A stretch of DNA of 64,000 bases from Gammaproteobacteria bacterium (GCA_016716465.1 JADJWH010000001.1:930001-994000); one strand, 5' to 3'; counted from the stretch's first letter, positions 15,765 to 25,932 are shown. Numbers and translations are program-made. Notes: generated from the sequence alone by a model not told the origin.

Positions 15765-17186
15765 ATGTCGGTATCGATCGCGCGAGGATTACCCCCCGTC
15801 GCCATGCTCCTGCTGCTGTGCGGCTGCGGAACCAGCGGCATCGCCATCAAACCCGATGCGGCCGCAGCACCGGCGGAACGACGCACGGACCTGACGGCGA
15901 GCGTGCTGGCCGACGGCTGGATCGGACGCCTGAACGACACCGAACTGGCCGGACTGGTGCAACGCGCGTTGGACGGCAATTTCACCCTCGCCCAGCAGGC
16001 TGCCCTGGTGCGCCAGGCGGAACATCAGCTGCGCATCGACGGCTCGGGCCGCTACCCGGAACTCGACCTGAGCGTGGACGTCGCGCGCGGCCGGAGCGAC
16101 GACGATGCGACGCCCCCCTCGACGGTCTCGACCGTGGCCGGCGCGGATCTCAATCTGCAATGGGAGATCGACCTGTGGGGCAAGCTGAGCGCGACCCAGC
16201 GTCAGGCGAGCCTGACACTGGCGGCGCGACAGGCGGATTACGCCGCGGCCCGGAACGCGCTCGCCGCCGACGTCGCTGCGGCCCGTTATACGCTGACCGA
16301 GGCGGAACTCCTGCTCCAGCTCAACCGCGACACCCTGGCCAATCTGCAACAGAACCTGGAGATCATCGAGGCCGGCTATCGCCGCGGACTCAACCCGGCG
16401 CTGGATGTCTACCTCGCCCGCAGCGATGTACGGACCCAGGCCGCCAATGTGGAGGAGCGCCAGCGCGCACGCAACGAGGCCGCGCGCGCGCTGCAGCTCC
16501 TGCTCGGTGACTACCCTGACGGCGGCCTGGCGTCCGTCACCGACCTGCCCGCGCTGACGGCAGACACGCCCATAGGCATCCCGGGGGATCTGCTGCGCCA
16601 CCGCGCCGACCTCCGCTCCTCCTGGCTGGAACTGCTCGCGGCCGACGCCGGCCTGGCGATCGCGCATAAACAGCGTTTCCCGTCCTTCACCGTCACCGCG
16701 CGCGCCGGGGACAGCGCGGAACGGGTAAGCGACCTGCTCGACGGCAGCCTCGCCTGGTCGCTCGCGGCGGGCATCACCCAGCCGCTGTTCAACGCCGGGC
16801 GCCTGCGCGCCGCCGAGGCGCAGGCGCGGGCCCGCGTGGAGGAGCTGGAACAGCGCTATCTGGCCGACGTCTATTCGGCCTTCGCCGAGGTGGAGGACGC
16901 GCTCGATCGGGAAACCCTGCTGCAGGAACGCTATCGCCACCTCCTCGCCGCGGAGGAAAACGCCGGATTCGCCGAGGAACTTTCGTTCGAGCAGTATCGC
17001 AAGGGGCTGACAACGTACACCACGGTGCTGGAGGCCCAGCGGCGCTCCCTGGAGGCCCGCTCGAGCGTGATCGCCCTGCGCGGCGAACTCCTGCGCAACC
17101 GCATCGCATTCTATCGCGCCCTGGGGGGAGACCCCTTCCCTCCGGAGTCGCGCCCATCCGACCTACCGGCAGGCAATAGCACATGA
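15765..17186 (+). CDS. TolC-like outer-membrane efflux lipoprotein (NodT family), RND system 1
   Basis: 473 aa. A signal peptide ends in a lipobox-like LLCGC. Two outer-membrane efflux repeats follow (about 55-240 and 265-460), with the typical LNLQWEIDLWGKL and GLNPALDVYLARSD patterns. It is the outer-membrane channel of the pump encoded by the next two genes; its stop overlaps the adaptor start (ATGATGA). The 192-bp gap before it (15573-15764) follows the SRP RNA and probably holds its promoter. No regulator is adjacent. Confidence 0.92.
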   Translation: MSVSIARGLPPVAMLLLLCGCGTSGIAIKPDAAAAPAERRTDLTASVLADGWIGRLNDTELAGLVQRALDGNFTLAQQAALVRQAEHQLRIDGSGRYPELDLSVDVARGRSDDDATPPSTVSTVAGADLNLQWEIDLWGKLSATQRQASLTLAARQADYAAARNALAADVAAARYTLTEAELLLQLNRDTLANLQQNLEIIEAGYRRGLNPALDVYLARSDVRTQAANVEERQRARNEAARALQLLLGDYPDGGLASVTDLPALTADTPIGIPGDLLRHRADLRSSWLELLAADAGLAIAHKQRFPSFTVTARAGDSAERVSDLLDGSLAWSLAAGITQPLFNAGRLRAAEAQARARVEELEQRYLADVYSAFAEVEDALDRETLLQERYRHLLAAEENAGFAEELSFEQYRKGLTTYTTVLEAQRRSLEARSSVIALRGELLRNRIAFYRALGGDPFPPESRPSDLPAGNST

Positions 17187-18367
17187 TGAAGAAACTGCTC
17201 CCCATCCTCGTTTTCGGCGGCCTGGTCGCGCTCGCCGCCCTGTTCATTCTGAACCGCCCCGAGACGCCGCGCCTGCCCGGGGCGCCGCCCGCCGGGATCG
17301 CGGTCGAGACCCTGACCGTGATCCCGGTCGACTACCCGGTCATGCTGCAGAGCTACGGTACCGTGCGTCCGCGCACGGAAAACACGCTGTATGCCCAGGT
17401 TGCGGGCCAGGTCACCGCGGTCAGCCCGAACTTCCGCGCCGGCGGGTTCTTCGAGAAGGACGAGACGCTGCTGCGCGTCGATCCGCGCGATTATGAGGCG
17501 GCCGTGGCTTCCGCGCGGGCGAATCTCGTCGCGGCGGAGCAGGCGCTGCAGGAAGAGGAGGCGCAGGCGGAACAGGTACTGCAGGACTGGCAGCGCCTGG
17601 GCAACGGCGAAGCCGCCTCACCCCTGGTGCTGCGCAAACCCCAGCTCGAGGCCGCGCGGGCGGCGGTCGATTCGGCGCGCGCGACACTCGCGCGGGCCGA
17701 ACTCGACCTCGAGCGCACCCAGGTCCGGGCGCCCTATGCCGGCCGCGTCCTCCAGGCCACGGCCGACGTCGGCCAGATCATCAATACGAGTACCGAGCTG
17801 GCGCAGATCTACGCGGTCGACGTGGTCGAGATACGCCTGCCGGTCAAGAACCGCGACCTCGCCTATATCCGCCTGCCCGAATCCTACCGCCACAACGCCT
17901 CGACGGCCGCGAACCTGCCGGAGGTGACACTCATCTCCGAGCTGGTGGGTGAACAGCGCTGGGCGGGCAGGATCGTGCGCACGGAGGGCGCGATCGATAC
18001 CGGTACGCAGCAGCTCTACGTCGTGGCCCGCATCGATGACCCTTACGGCCGCAAGGCGCAAGGCCGCCGGCCGCTCAAGATCAATGAATACGTCACCGCC
18101 ACCATCAAGGGTGACATCGTTCCCGGCGCCCTGGTCATACCCAACAGCGCGATCTACCAGGGCTCCTATGTCTACGTCGTCGAGGACGGCGTACTGCGCC
18201 GGCGCGAGGTCCGGATTGCCTGGCAGAACGACACCGAGGCGATCATCGGCGCGGGCCTCGCCGCCGGCGACGCGCTGGTGTTGACCCCGCTGGGACAGGT
18301 GATCTCGGGCACCCCGGCGATCGTCGCCGGCGCGGCGAACGCCGCAGAACCCGCGCGCAAACCCTGA
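17183..18367 (+). CDS. RND efflux periplasmic adaptor subunit, system 1
   Basis: 394 aa of the HlyD/AcrA membrane-fusion family. An N-terminal signal anchor (5-25) precedes the lipoyl halves (about 65-100 and 185-215; RAPYAGRVLQATADVGQ), which flank a long alpha hairpin (100-180). A beta-barrel and the membrane-proximal domain complete it. It links the permease (next gene, 15 bp on) to the TolC-like channel before it. Confidence 0.93.
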   Translation: MMKKLLPILVFGGLVALAALFILNRPETPRLPGAPPAGIAVETLTVIPVDYPVMLQSYGTVRPRTENTLYAQVAGQVTAVSPNFRAGGFFEKDETLLRVDPRDYEAAVASARANLVAAEQALQEEEAQAEQVLQDWQRLGNGEAASPLVLRKPQLEAARAAVDSARATLARAELDLERTQVRAPYAGRVLQATADVGQIINTSTELAQIYAVDVVEIRLPVKNRDLAYIRLPESYRHNASTAANLPEVTLISELVGEQRWAGRIVRTEGAIDTGTQQLYVVARIDDPYGRKAQGRRPLKINEYVTATIKGDIVPGALVIPNSAIYQGSYVYVVEDGVLRRREVRIAWQNDTEAIIGAGLAAGDALVLTPLGQVISGTPAIVAGAANAAEPARKP

Positions 18368-18382
18368 GCGGATGAATCTGCC

Positions 18383-21300
18383 ATGATCGCCTGGTTCGCC
18401 CGCAATCACGTCGCCGCCAACCTGCTGATGCTCACCGTCGTGCTGCTCGGGCTGATCTCGCTCGGCACGCGCGTGCCGCTCGAGGTGTTCCCCTCCTTCG
18501 AGACCCACGTCGTCACCGTCACGGTGTCATTACCCGGCTCCACCCCGGAGGACGTCGAACAGGGGGTCGCCATCCGGGTCGAGGAGGCGGTGCAGGATCT
18601 CGAGGGCATCAAGGAGATCCAGAGCCGTTCCGAGGAAGGCTTCACCACGATCAATATCGAGATCGACGAGAGTTACGACGCGCGTGAACTGCTGGCCGAC
18701 ATCAAGAGCCGGGTGGATGCCATCAATACCTTCCCGCTCGAGGCCGAACGGCCCTCCATCAGCCTGGCGCAGCGCACGCGCGAGGTGATCTCGGTCACCG
18801 TGGCGGGCGACCTGTCCGAACGGGAGATCCGCGAATACGCCGAGAAGGTCCGCGACGACCTGGCGCGCATCCCCGGCATCACCCAGGTTGATCTCGACGC
18901 CGTGCGCGACTACGAGGTGGCGATCGAGGTATCGCAGGACCGCCTGAACGAATACGGTCTCACGCTCGCCGACATCGCCGCCGCCGTGGAGGGCAGCTCG
19001 CTCGACCTGTCCGCGGGCAACATCCGGACCCAGGGCGGCGATGTCCTGATCCGCTCCAAGGGACAGGCCTACCACCGCGATGAATTCGAGCGCATCGTGG
19101 TCAAACGCGAGGCCAGCGGGGCGATCATCCGGCTGGGCGACATCGCCACCGTGGACGACGGTTTCGAGGAGACCGCCCTGCGCACCCGCTTCAACGGCAA
19201 GCCGGCCGCGCTGATCGAGGTCTACCGCATCGGCGACCAGAGCGCGATCGACGTCGCCACCAAGGTACACGCCTATATCGACGAACAGCAGGCGCTGCTG
19301 CCGCGCGGCCTGAATCTGAGCTACTGGGACGACGACTCGGAGATCGTGAAGAAGCGCCTGAACACGCTGGCGACGAACGCCGTGCAGGGCGGCGCGCTGG
19401 TGCTGATCCTGCTGATGCTGTTCCTGCGCCCCGCCATCGCCTTCTGGGTGTTCATCGGCATCCCGATCAGCTTTCTCGGCGCGTTCATCCTGCTGCCGGC
19501 CCTGGGTGTCACGCTGAACATACTCAGCCTGTTCGGCTTCATCCTCGTCCTCGGCATCGTGGTGGATGACGCGATCGTCACCGGCGAAAATGTCTACACT
19601 CACCTGCGGCGCGCGGAGAGCGGACTGCACGCCGCGATCCAGGGCACGCGCGAGGTCTCGGTGCCGGTGACCTTCGGCGTGCTGACCACGGTGGCCGCGT
19701 TCCTGCCGCTGGCCTTCATCGAAGGCGACCGCGGGGCCTTCTTCTCACAGATACCGGCAGTAGTCATTCCGGTGCTGCTGTTCTCTCTCATCGAATCGAA
19801 GCTGGTGCTGCCCGCCCACCTCAAGACCATCACGCTGCCGCGCGATGAAAACAATCCCTCGGTCCTGGCGCGCTGGCAGCGCGGCTTCGCGGAAGGCTTC
19901 GAGCGCGCCATCGTACGCTACTACCGCCCGATCCTGTCGCTGAGCGTACGCCACCGCTACACCACGCTGGCACTGTTCGCCGGTCTCTTCATCGTGATCG
20001 TGAGTCTGATCGTCAGCGGCTGGACCAAATTCATCTTCTTCCCGCGCATCCAGAGCGAGACGGCGACCGCGACCCTGCTCATGCCGACCGGCACCGCCTT
20101 CGACATCACCGACCGCTACGTGGTGAAGATGACCGAGGCCGCGCAGCACCTGCAGGACAAATACCGCGACCAGGGCAGCGGCAAGAGCGTCATCCTGAAC
20201 ATCTTCGCCTCCACCGGCTCGGCCGGCGGCAGCTCGCACAAGGGCGAGGTCCGCTTCGAGATCACCTCCCCCGAGGAGCGCACTCTGGACATCACCAGCT
20301 CGGAACTCGTCGAGGAATGGCGGCGTATGATCGGCACGGTGCCGGGCGCGGAATCACTCACCTACCGTGCCGAGATCGGGCGCGCGGGCGAGCCCATCGA
20401 CGTACAGCTGAGCGGACAGAATCTCAGGATGCTGGCGGAGGTCGCCGAGCGTGTCCGCGCGCGCCTCGAAACCTATCCGACGGTGTTCGATATCGTCGAT
20501 AACCTGTCGGACGGCAAGCAGGAGTTCCAGATCGAGCTCAATGCGCAAGGCGAGGCCCTGGGCCTGACACGCTCGGATCTCATCCGCCAGGTGCGCAACG
20601 CGTTTTACGGCATCGAGGTCCAGCGCATCCAGCGCGGCCGCGACGACGTGCGGGTCATGGTGCGCTTTCCGCGCCAGGAACGCACCGCACTGGCCGAACT
20701 CCAGCAGATGCGCATCGCCGGCCCCGACGGCCGCCTGATCCCGCTCGAGCACGTCGCCACACTCAAACCGGGCAAGAGCGCCGCGGCGATCTATCGCATC
20801 AACCGGGCGCGCACCGTCAATGTGACGGCCGATATCGACAAGGAAGCGACCAACATGACGGTGCTGCAGAACGACCTGAGCACCTACCTGGACGGTCTGA
20901 TGCGGCAGTATCCGGGCGTCTCCTACTCGCTCGAAGGCGAGGCGCGCGAACAGGCGGAGACCTTCGGCTCGATGGAGCTCGGCCTGTTATTCATCCTGTT
21001 CGTCATCTATGCCTTGCTGGCAATCCCGTTCCGCTCCTACGCGCAGCCGTTCATCGTCATGTCGGTCATCCCGTTCGGCCTGATCGGCGCCGTCGCCGGG
21101 CACTGGATCATGGGACTGGATCTGACCATCATGAGCCTGATGGGGCTGATGGCCCTGATCGGCGTGGTGGTGAACGACAGCCTGGTGCTGGTGGATTACA
21201 TCAACAAGCGGCGCCGACGCGAGGCGCATGACACCCGGCGGGCGCTGCTCAAGTCGGTGCTCGCCGCCGGCACCGCGCGTTTCCGCCCGGTCATGCTGAC

Positions 21301-21529
21301 TTCGCTGACGACGTTCTTTGGCCTGATCCCGCTGGTCTTCGAGAAATCGACCCAGGCCCAGTTCCTGATCCCGATGGCGGTGTCGCTGAGTTTCGGCGTC
21401 CTGTTCGCCACCTTCGTCACCCTGTTCATGATCCCGGTCAACTACATGATCCTGGAGGACCTCCGCCGCCTGGCGGCAAAAAGCGGCTTTGTGGTCGATC
21501 GTACGCACCCCTCTGCGCATCAGGAATAG
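18383..21529 (+). CDS. RND efflux permease, AcrB/MexB superfamily, system 1
   Basis: 1048 aa with the standard RND plan: one N-terminal helix, a large periplasmic loop, six helices with the proton-relay motif VVDDAIVTGENVY in TM4, a second loop and a final helix bundle (LIGVVVNDSLVLVDYIN). It belongs to the branch where the N-terminus reads IAWFARNHVAANLLM, distinct from the more AcrB-like pump at 58 kb. Substrates (drugs, dyes, lipids or others) cannot be told from sequence. Confidence 0.95.
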   Translation: MIAWFARNHVAANLLMLTVVLLGLISLGTRVPLEVFPSFETHVVTVTVSLPGSTPEDVEQGVAIRVEEAVQDLEGIKEIQSRSEEGFTTINIEIDESYDARELLADIKSRVDAINTFPLEAERPSISLAQRTREVISVTVAGDLSEREIREYAEKVRDDLARIPGITQVDLDAVRDYEVAIEVSQDRLNEYGLTLADIAAAVEGSSLDLSAGNIRTQGGDVLIRSKGQAYHRDEFERIVVKREASGAIIRLGDIATVDDGFEETALRTRFNGKPAALIEVYRIGDQSAIDVATKVHAYIDEQQALLPRGLNLSYWDDDSEIVKKRLNTLATNAVQGGALVLILLMLFLRPAIAFWVFIGIPISFLGAFILLPALGVTLNILSLFGFILVLGIVVDDAIVTGENVYTHLRRAESGLHAAIQGTREVSVPVTFGVLTTVAAFLPLAFIEGDRGAFFSQIPAVVIPVLLFSLIESKLVLPAHLKTITLPRDENNPSVLARWQRGFAEGFERAIVRYYRPILSLSVRHRYTTLALFAGLFIVIVSLIVSGWTKFIFFPRIQSETATATLLMPTGTAFDITDRYVVKMTEAAQHLQDKYRDQGSGKSVILNIFASTGSAGGSSHKGEVRFEITSPEERTLDITSSELVEEWRRMIGTVPGAESLTYRAEIGRAGEPIDVQLSGQNLRMLAEVAERVRARLETYPTVFDIVDNLSDGKQEFQIELNAQGEALGLTRSDLIRQVRNAFYGIEVQRIQRGRDDVRVMVRFPRQERTALAELQQMRIAGPDGRLIPLEHVATLKPGKSAAAIYRINRARTVNVTADIDKEATNMTVLQNDLSTYLDGLMRQYPGVSYSLEGEAREQAETFGSMELGLLFILFVIYALLAIPFRSYAQPFIVMSVIPFGLIGAVAGHWIMGLDLTIMSLMGLMALIGVVVNDSLVLVDYINKRRRREAHDTRRALLKSVLAAGTARFRPVMLTSLTTFFGLIPLVFEKSTQAQFLIPMAVSLSFGVLFATFVTLFMIPVNYMILEDLRRLAAKSGFVVDRTHPSAHQE

Positions 21530-21536
21530 CCGCGAC

Positions 21537-21821
21537 TCAGCGCAACGGGTGGACGTCGAGCGCCGGATCTTCCGGCATGCCGGGCGGCGCAGGCAGGAAT
21601 GGGTTGGCGCCGGCCGCGCCCCGCTCGAAGGCGCAGTGGCAGCGGCCCTGGCCGGCGAACAGGCGCTCATTCGCCAGCTCGCACGCCTCTCCGGAGGGAT
21701 AAGGTCCTACAATCGGAGGCGGTGTCTGCACGGAATCACCCGCCGGAGGATGAATGTGGCACACCGGGGACGTCCCGGCAGCAACCCCGACCATCAATAA
21801 CCCCGTCAGTAATATCCCCAT
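21537..21821 (-). CDS. Small secreted Cys/His-containing protein at the end of the zinc cluster
   Basis: 94 aa, not recognised. A hydrophobic N-terminus (MGILLTGLLMVGVAAGTS) looks like a signal peptide. The mature part has three Cys (CHIHPP, CELA, CHCAFE counted with overlaps: C21, C48, C60/C62 region) and is Pro-rich towards the end. It is last in the minus-strand zinc cluster, 25 bp after the DUF1007 gene and convergent with the RND permease. A periplasmic metal-binding role would fit the context but is inference. Confidence 0.55.
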   Translation of the reverse strand: MGILLTGLLMVGVAAGTSPVCHIHPPAGDSVQTPPPIVGPYPSGEACELANERLFAGQGRCHCAFERGAAGANPFLPAPPGMPEDPALDVHPLR

Positions 21822-21846
21822 CCGGGCATACCAGGGAAAAACCGGC

Positions 21847-22497
21847 TCAGCGGCCCGTATCGCATACTATTTCAACCCGCTCGGCGAAGAAGGCGCCGAG
21901 ACCTTCCGATCCGCTCTGGGTACGATCCAGCGCCGCGGCCTCGCGCACGCGTTCCGGGTCGGGATGGGGGGAAACCAACTCGGGCCGGCAGCCTGCCGGC
22001 GCGCCCTGCAGGCGTACGGCATCGGCCTTTTCCGCGTGCAGCATCTCGATGTAATAACTCGGATCATAGACGGAATAGGTCACCGGCCCCTGGCGCACCG
22101 GGACCGGCTCGGCAAGCGGGAGCGTGAACTCCAGTTCCAGGCGGCGGCCCCTGAGCACAATCGATGCCTCTACCGGCGCCGCGAACTCCATCGGCCGCGA
22201 TCCACCCTCAATCGTGGTCATGTAGTGAAAGCGGGCGAGGTTCTTCATCATCACGGCGAGTATCCGGGCGGTCCGCTCCGGATCAAGAGCGACCTTGCCG
22301 GTGAACGAGAGCCCCTGGGTGACATAGGCGGAATAGATATCATCGAAGAGCCAGACCATGTGCAGTGATGTGACCCGGCCCGCGGTGTCAAAGCGAACCT
22401 CGACTTCGACGTCGATCCAGGCATGGGGATGCGCACCGGCCGGCAGTGCAGCCAATAGCAGAAACGCCGCACAAAATGTGCGCAAGCGGTAAGGCAT
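21847..22497 (-). CDS. DUF1007 family periplasmic protein
   Basis: 216 aa from the ATG at 22497. The signal peptide (MPYRLRTFCAAFLLLAALPAGA) is followed directly by HPHAWIDV, the DUF1007 hallmark, and LHMVWLFDDIYSAY. An alternative start at 22542 adds 15 residues and has no better ribosome-binding site. DUF1007 proteins often accompany nickel/cobalt or zinc uptake genes, and the exposed HPH is a likely metal ligand. Here it follows the DUF3299 gene in the zinc cluster. Confidence 0.88.
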   Translation of the reverse strand: MPYRLRTFCAAFLLLAALPAGAHPHAWIDVEVEVRFDTAGRVTSLHMVWLFDDIYSAYVTQGLSFTGKVALDPERTARILAVMMKNLARFHYMTTIEGGSRPMEFAAPVEASIVLRGRRLELEFTLPLAEPVPVRQGPVTYSVYDPSYYIEMLHAEKADAVRLQGAPAGCRPELVSPHPDPERVREAAALDRTQSGSEGLGAFFAERVEIVCDTGR

Positions 22498-22583
22498 GAA
22501 GGAACTCAGGACCCGGATCACGCTACGGTAGCCGTATGACATCTGGAGTGATCGCGCATCAAGATGAAAACACCGTCGTAGCA

Positions 22584-23213
22584 TTACTGTTCCATCTCGT
22601 AAGGCTCGACCTCGAGCGCATCCAGCGTGTAGCCCGCCTCGCCGAGTTCGCTCGAGGCATGCTCCACCTTCATCACACCGGTCACCCACACGGTATCGAA
22701 CAGTCGCCGCACCTGCACATTGCGCCCCTGCGCCCTGACGTAGACGATCTGGTTGGCGGGCGGCGGCGGGACATGGATACAGGCGCCGTAGTACGGCACC
22801 AGCAGAAACTCGTTCACCACCCGGCCGTCGCCCTCCAGCGGGACCACGAATCCCGGCAGCTTCACGCTCTGGCCATTCAGGGCGTTCACCACTGGCGCCT
22901 CTTTCCACATCGCCTGCAGCTTCTTCATCAGTTCCTGCGCACGTGGATCATCGTCGCTCAGATTCTGCAAACCGGGGTCCTCCAGCAGCTTCTCCGGATG
23001 GAAGTCCTCCGGGAGAAGGTTGTCCCAGCTCAGAACCTTGACCTCGCCCGTCGCCGCGGTGTCGTTATCCGAAACTGGCGTTGCGGATACACCGCGCATA
23101 TCCACCACCTGGTGCAGACTGTTCGCGGCCTGGCCGGCGTCATCACACCCTGATAACACCGAGACCAGCAGGATTGAAACGGTCGATAGACCCAGTGTAA
23201 ATAAAATATTCAT
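22584..23213 (-). CDS. DUF3299 lipoprotein of the zinc cluster
   Basis: 209 aa with a lipobox (SVLSGC, Cys 23), so anchored in a membrane facing the periplasm. The C-terminal domain has the DUF3299 core LPGFVVPLEGDGR and YYGACIHVPPPPANQIVYV. A DUF3299 gene is part of the V. cholerae zrg zinc-uptake locus (from memory). It lies 15 bp after the permease gene and shares its operon. Confidence 0.88.
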   Translation of the reverse strand: MNILFTLGLSTVSILLVSVLSGCDDAGQAANSLHQVVDMRGVSATPVSDNDTAATGEVKVLSWDNLLPEDFHPEKLLEDPGLQNLSDDDPRAQELMKKLQAMWKEAPVVNALNGQSVKLPGFVVPLEGDGRVVNEFLLVPYYGACIHVPPPPANQIVYVRAQGRNVQVRRLFDTVWVTGVMKVEHASSELGEAGYTLDALEVEPYEMEQ

Positions 23214-23228
23214 GACGTTACCCCGTTT

Positions 23229-24491
23229 TCAAAGTCGCACGGTCAGACCGTCTGCCAGCGAGCGGTGATAGGCAAGCCAGGCGGGCAACAAACCGCTCGC
23301 CAACCCCACCACGAACACCGCGCCCATGAGGATCCATTCATGCGCGGTCGGGAGGTCGAGACCGAGATACAGTCCCCACTGTGATTCCAGTACCGGCTTC
23401 AGGATCAGGATCAAACCGTACAGCAGGACCACGCCGAGCACGATCCCCGCCAGCGTCAGCGCGGCGGTCTCGCCCAGGATCAGGCCCAGAATCTGGCGCG
23501 GATGCGCCCCGACTGAGCGCAGCACTGCCATCTCGCGCCGGCGCGCCTCCAGGCCCGCCAGCAGGACGGTCAGCAGCCCAGCCATCCCGACAACGACGAC
23601 GAAGGCGGACACCGCGAGCAGCATACGCTCGCCGACGCCGACCAGGTCCCACAATTCCTGCAGTGTCGCGCCTGGCAGGATCGCCAGCAGCGGTTCGTCT
23701 CGATAGTCGTTGATGTAACGCTGCACCCGGAAGGTTGCGATACGCGACTTCAGGCCGACCATCATGGCGGTGATGGTCTTGGGCGTCAGGTTCATGTGCA
23801 TGGCCTGGTCCTCCGTGACATGCAGACCCGGCGTCGGCACGCCGGCCTCCCAGCCCACGTGGATCGCCGTGATACCCTCCACGCTCACCAGGACAGTTCG
23901 ATCGAGCGGCGTGCCGGTGCGGCCAAGTATCCCGACGACATGGAACGGCATATTGGTATGTTCCATCAGGTTCACCTCGCCGGCGCCGTGGGCGAGCACG
24001 ATCTGCTGTCCAAGGCGGTAATTCAGACTATGGGCAACTTCAGCGCCGAGCACCGCTTCGAAAGGCGTTGTGAATTCACTTCCCTGCACGAACGAGAGGG
24101 CATGGTCACCCGCAAAGTGGTAATGCTCGAAGAACGAGCGGTCGGTGCCCACGACGCGGTAGCCACGATGGGAATCGCCGAGTGAGATCGGCACCGTCCA
24201 GGCGACCTGCGGCTGGGCGGCGATGTCCTGATAGCTGCGCCAGTCGACGTTGTTGGTGGCGTTGCCAATGTGGAACACCGAGTACAACAGCAGTTGCACG
24301 CCCCCGCTGCGCGCGCCCACGATCAGATCCACGCCCGAGATGGTATTGGCGAAGCCGTTACGGGCCTCGGTGCGCAGGCGCTCGACCCCGAGCAGCAGGG
24401 TGACGCTGAAGGCGATCGCACAGAGGGTGAACACCACCGCGAGTCGGCGGTTCCACAGACTCTTCACCGCCAGATCAAGCATCGACGACAT
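23229..24491 (-). CDS. FtsX/LolE-type ABC permease of the zinc cluster
   Basis: 420 aa. Helix 1 is at about residues 17-38, a large periplasmic MacB-like domain follows (40-270), then three C-terminal helices with the FtsX pattern VVGMAGLLTVLLAGLEARRREMAVLRSVGA. The ATG at 24491 is chosen because GGGAGGAG precedes it at ideal distance; it overlaps the ATPase gene by 17 nt. With the ATPase it forms a type VII (mechanotransmission) ABC system, unlike the ZnuBC fold. Confidence 0.9.
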   Translation of the reverse strand: MSSMLDLAVKSLWNRRLAVVFTLCAIAFSVTLLLGVERLRTEARNGFANTISGVDLIVGARSGGVQLLLYSVFHIGNATNNVDWRSYQDIAAQPQVAWTVPISLGDSHRGYRVVGTDRSFFEHYHFAGDHALSFVQGSEFTTPFEAVLGAEVAHSLNYRLGQQIVLAHGAGEVNLMEHTNMPFHVVGILGRTGTPLDRTVLVSVEGITAIHVGWEAGVPTPGLHVTEDQAMHMNLTPKTITAMMVGLKSRIATFRVQRYINDYRDEPLLAILPGATLQELWDLVGVGERMLLAVSAFVVVVGMAGLLTVLLAGLEARRREMAVLRSVGAHPRQILGLILGETAALTLAGIVLGVVLLYGLILILKPVLESQWGLYLGLDLPTAHEWILMGAVFVVGLASGLLPAWLAYHRSLADGLTVRL

Positions 24492-25191
24492 GAGGACTCC
24501 TCCCGGCATGATTGATATCGTTGAGGGCCACGCCGCGGTCGAACAAGGGCTCCAGAGAGGCATCGTGGCTGACGAACACCAGTGTTGCGCCCTGGGTCGC
24601 GCATTCGTCCATCAGGAGCCGGATGAACAGCGCACGCGTGTCCGCGTCGAGGGCCGAGGTCGGTTCGTCCGCCACTACCAGCTCCGGACCGCCGATCAGC
24701 GCGCGGGCGGCGGCGACTCTTTGTTGCTGCCCCACGCTCAGCTCCGTCGCCGGTCGATCGAGCAGATCCGCGCCCAGACCCAGCTGGATGATCAGGCGGC
24801 CCGCCTCGGCACGCGGACCGCCGCGCTGCCGGACACGCTCGCGCCGCGCCCGGGAGAAACGCAGCGGCAGCAACACGTTGTCGAGCACGCTCAAATAGGG
24901 CACCAGATTGAATAACTGAAAGATATAGCCGACATGCTCGGCGCGGAAGCGATCGCGCGCCGCGGCGGACAGTGCCCCCAAATCCTGGTTCAGCACCTTT
25001 ACAGTACCTCGCCGCGGGACCGTCACCCCACCCAGCAGATTCAGCAGCGTGCTCTTCCCGCTGCCACTCGGGCCTTTCAGGAACATGCGCTCACCTTTAG
25101 CCACGCTCAGATGCTCAAGTCTCAGCACGGGCGCACCGGCGGGTGTCCAGGCGAATTCCACATTCTGAAGATCGATGACCGCTTGATTCAT
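24475..25191 (-). CDS. ABC transporter ATPase (LolD/MacB class) of the zinc cluster
   Basis: 238 aa. Walker A GPSGSGKST, Q-loop, signature LSVGQQQRV (a variant of LSGGQ), Walker B LVVADEPTSALD and H-loop FVSHD are all present, so the ATPase should be active. It pairs with the FtsX-type permease encoded next, and is preceded by the DUF2796 gene (55 bp). The order matches a Zrg-like zinc-uptake locus. Confidence 0.92.
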   Translation of the reverse strand: MNQAVIDLQNVEFAWTPAGAPVLRLEHLSVAKGERMFLKGPSGSGKSTLLNLLGGVTVPRRGTVKVLNQDLGALSAAARDRFRAEHVGYIFQLFNLVPYLSVLDNVLLPLRFSRARRERVRQRGGPRAEAGRLIIQLGLGADLLDRPATELSVGQQQRVAAARALIGGPELVVADEPTSALDADTRALFIRLLMDECATQGATLVFVSHDASLEPLFDRGVALNDINHAGRSPHVVDA

Positions 25192-25246
25192 ATCGATTGA
25201 TCCTCCCCAGGTCTGAGGCGGGGTATTGCCCCGCCTCTTCCCGGAT

Positions 25247-25858
25247 CTACCATTTCAACTTGGGAGACTTGCCTGTCAATTCGGACGCCGTCTGGCCTTT
25301 CGGCAGGGCCGCCTGAACACGCAGGCTGTGAGTCCCACTGAAACGGCGGAACAATCCCGAAAAATCGATCTCGTGGAGATTTTCCGGGTGTGCGCACGTC
25401 ACTTCCCAGGTGACATTGATGTCGGCGTGCTCGTGCTCGTCGCCAGCCTCGTCATGGTGATCATGATCCGCCTCATCACCATGGTGATGATCCTCATGAT
25501 CATGGTCATCATGCCCGGCCTCTTCTCCATCGCCGAGCAGGGAACTGCTTACCCGAACCCGTTTCTGGGTACATTCGGCTGCCGGCGAGAACGCCATCAA
25601 TGCATCCCCCCGTTTCAGATCGGCGACGGCCTCGTCCACTACGGCCTGCTCCTTCGCATCGCCGGGTTCATGTTCAAACCCGATAAAATTGACGGCCGGG
25701 CTGTCCAGGTCGATATCAATGGAATCCTTCTCCACGGCAATGTCCATGCGTCCGACGCCGTGCTCATGGGCGCCATGTTCATGCCTGTCTTCGTGCGCCA
25801 GGGCGACGGTGACGCCTGCCAGCAAGACGCACGACACTGCGATTCTTTCTCGTATCAC
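25247..25858 (-). CDS. zrgA: DUF2796 zinc-binding periplasmic protein (ZrgA-like)
   Basis: 203 aa, GTG start preceded by GGAGG. The signal peptide ends near ALA, and the mature protein begins with HEDRHEHGAHEHGVG. A His/Asp/Glu-rich loop lies at about residues 114-145 (HDDHDHEDHHHGD and on), typical of ZrgA/DUF2796 and a clear candidate for zinc binding in the periplasm. It heads the ABC, DUF3299 and DUF1007 genes and lies downstream of a Fur-family repressor gene. Confidence 0.88.
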   Translation of the reverse strand: MIRERIAVSCVLLAGVTVALAHEDRHEHGAHEHGVGRMDIAVEKDSIDIDLDSPAVNFIGFEHEPGDAKEQAVVDEAVADLKRGDALMAFSPAAECTQKRVRVSSSLLGDGEEAGHDDHDHEDHHHGDEADHDHHDEAGDEHEHADINVTWEVTCAHPENLHEIDFSGLFRRFSGTHSLRVQAALPKGQTASELTGKSPKLKW

Positions 25859-25932
25859 GATTACATTCCTCCGGATTGTGGATTGGCGGCGGGCTATCGC
25901 CTGCTGCCGGCAGACAGAACATATGGGAAAAC

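Noticed and set aside
25440..25520. Repetitive ATGATCATGATGATC-like stretch resembling tandem repeats
   Set aside because: It is the His/Asp codon repeat of the ZrgA-like metal-binding loop on the minus strand, explained by coding.
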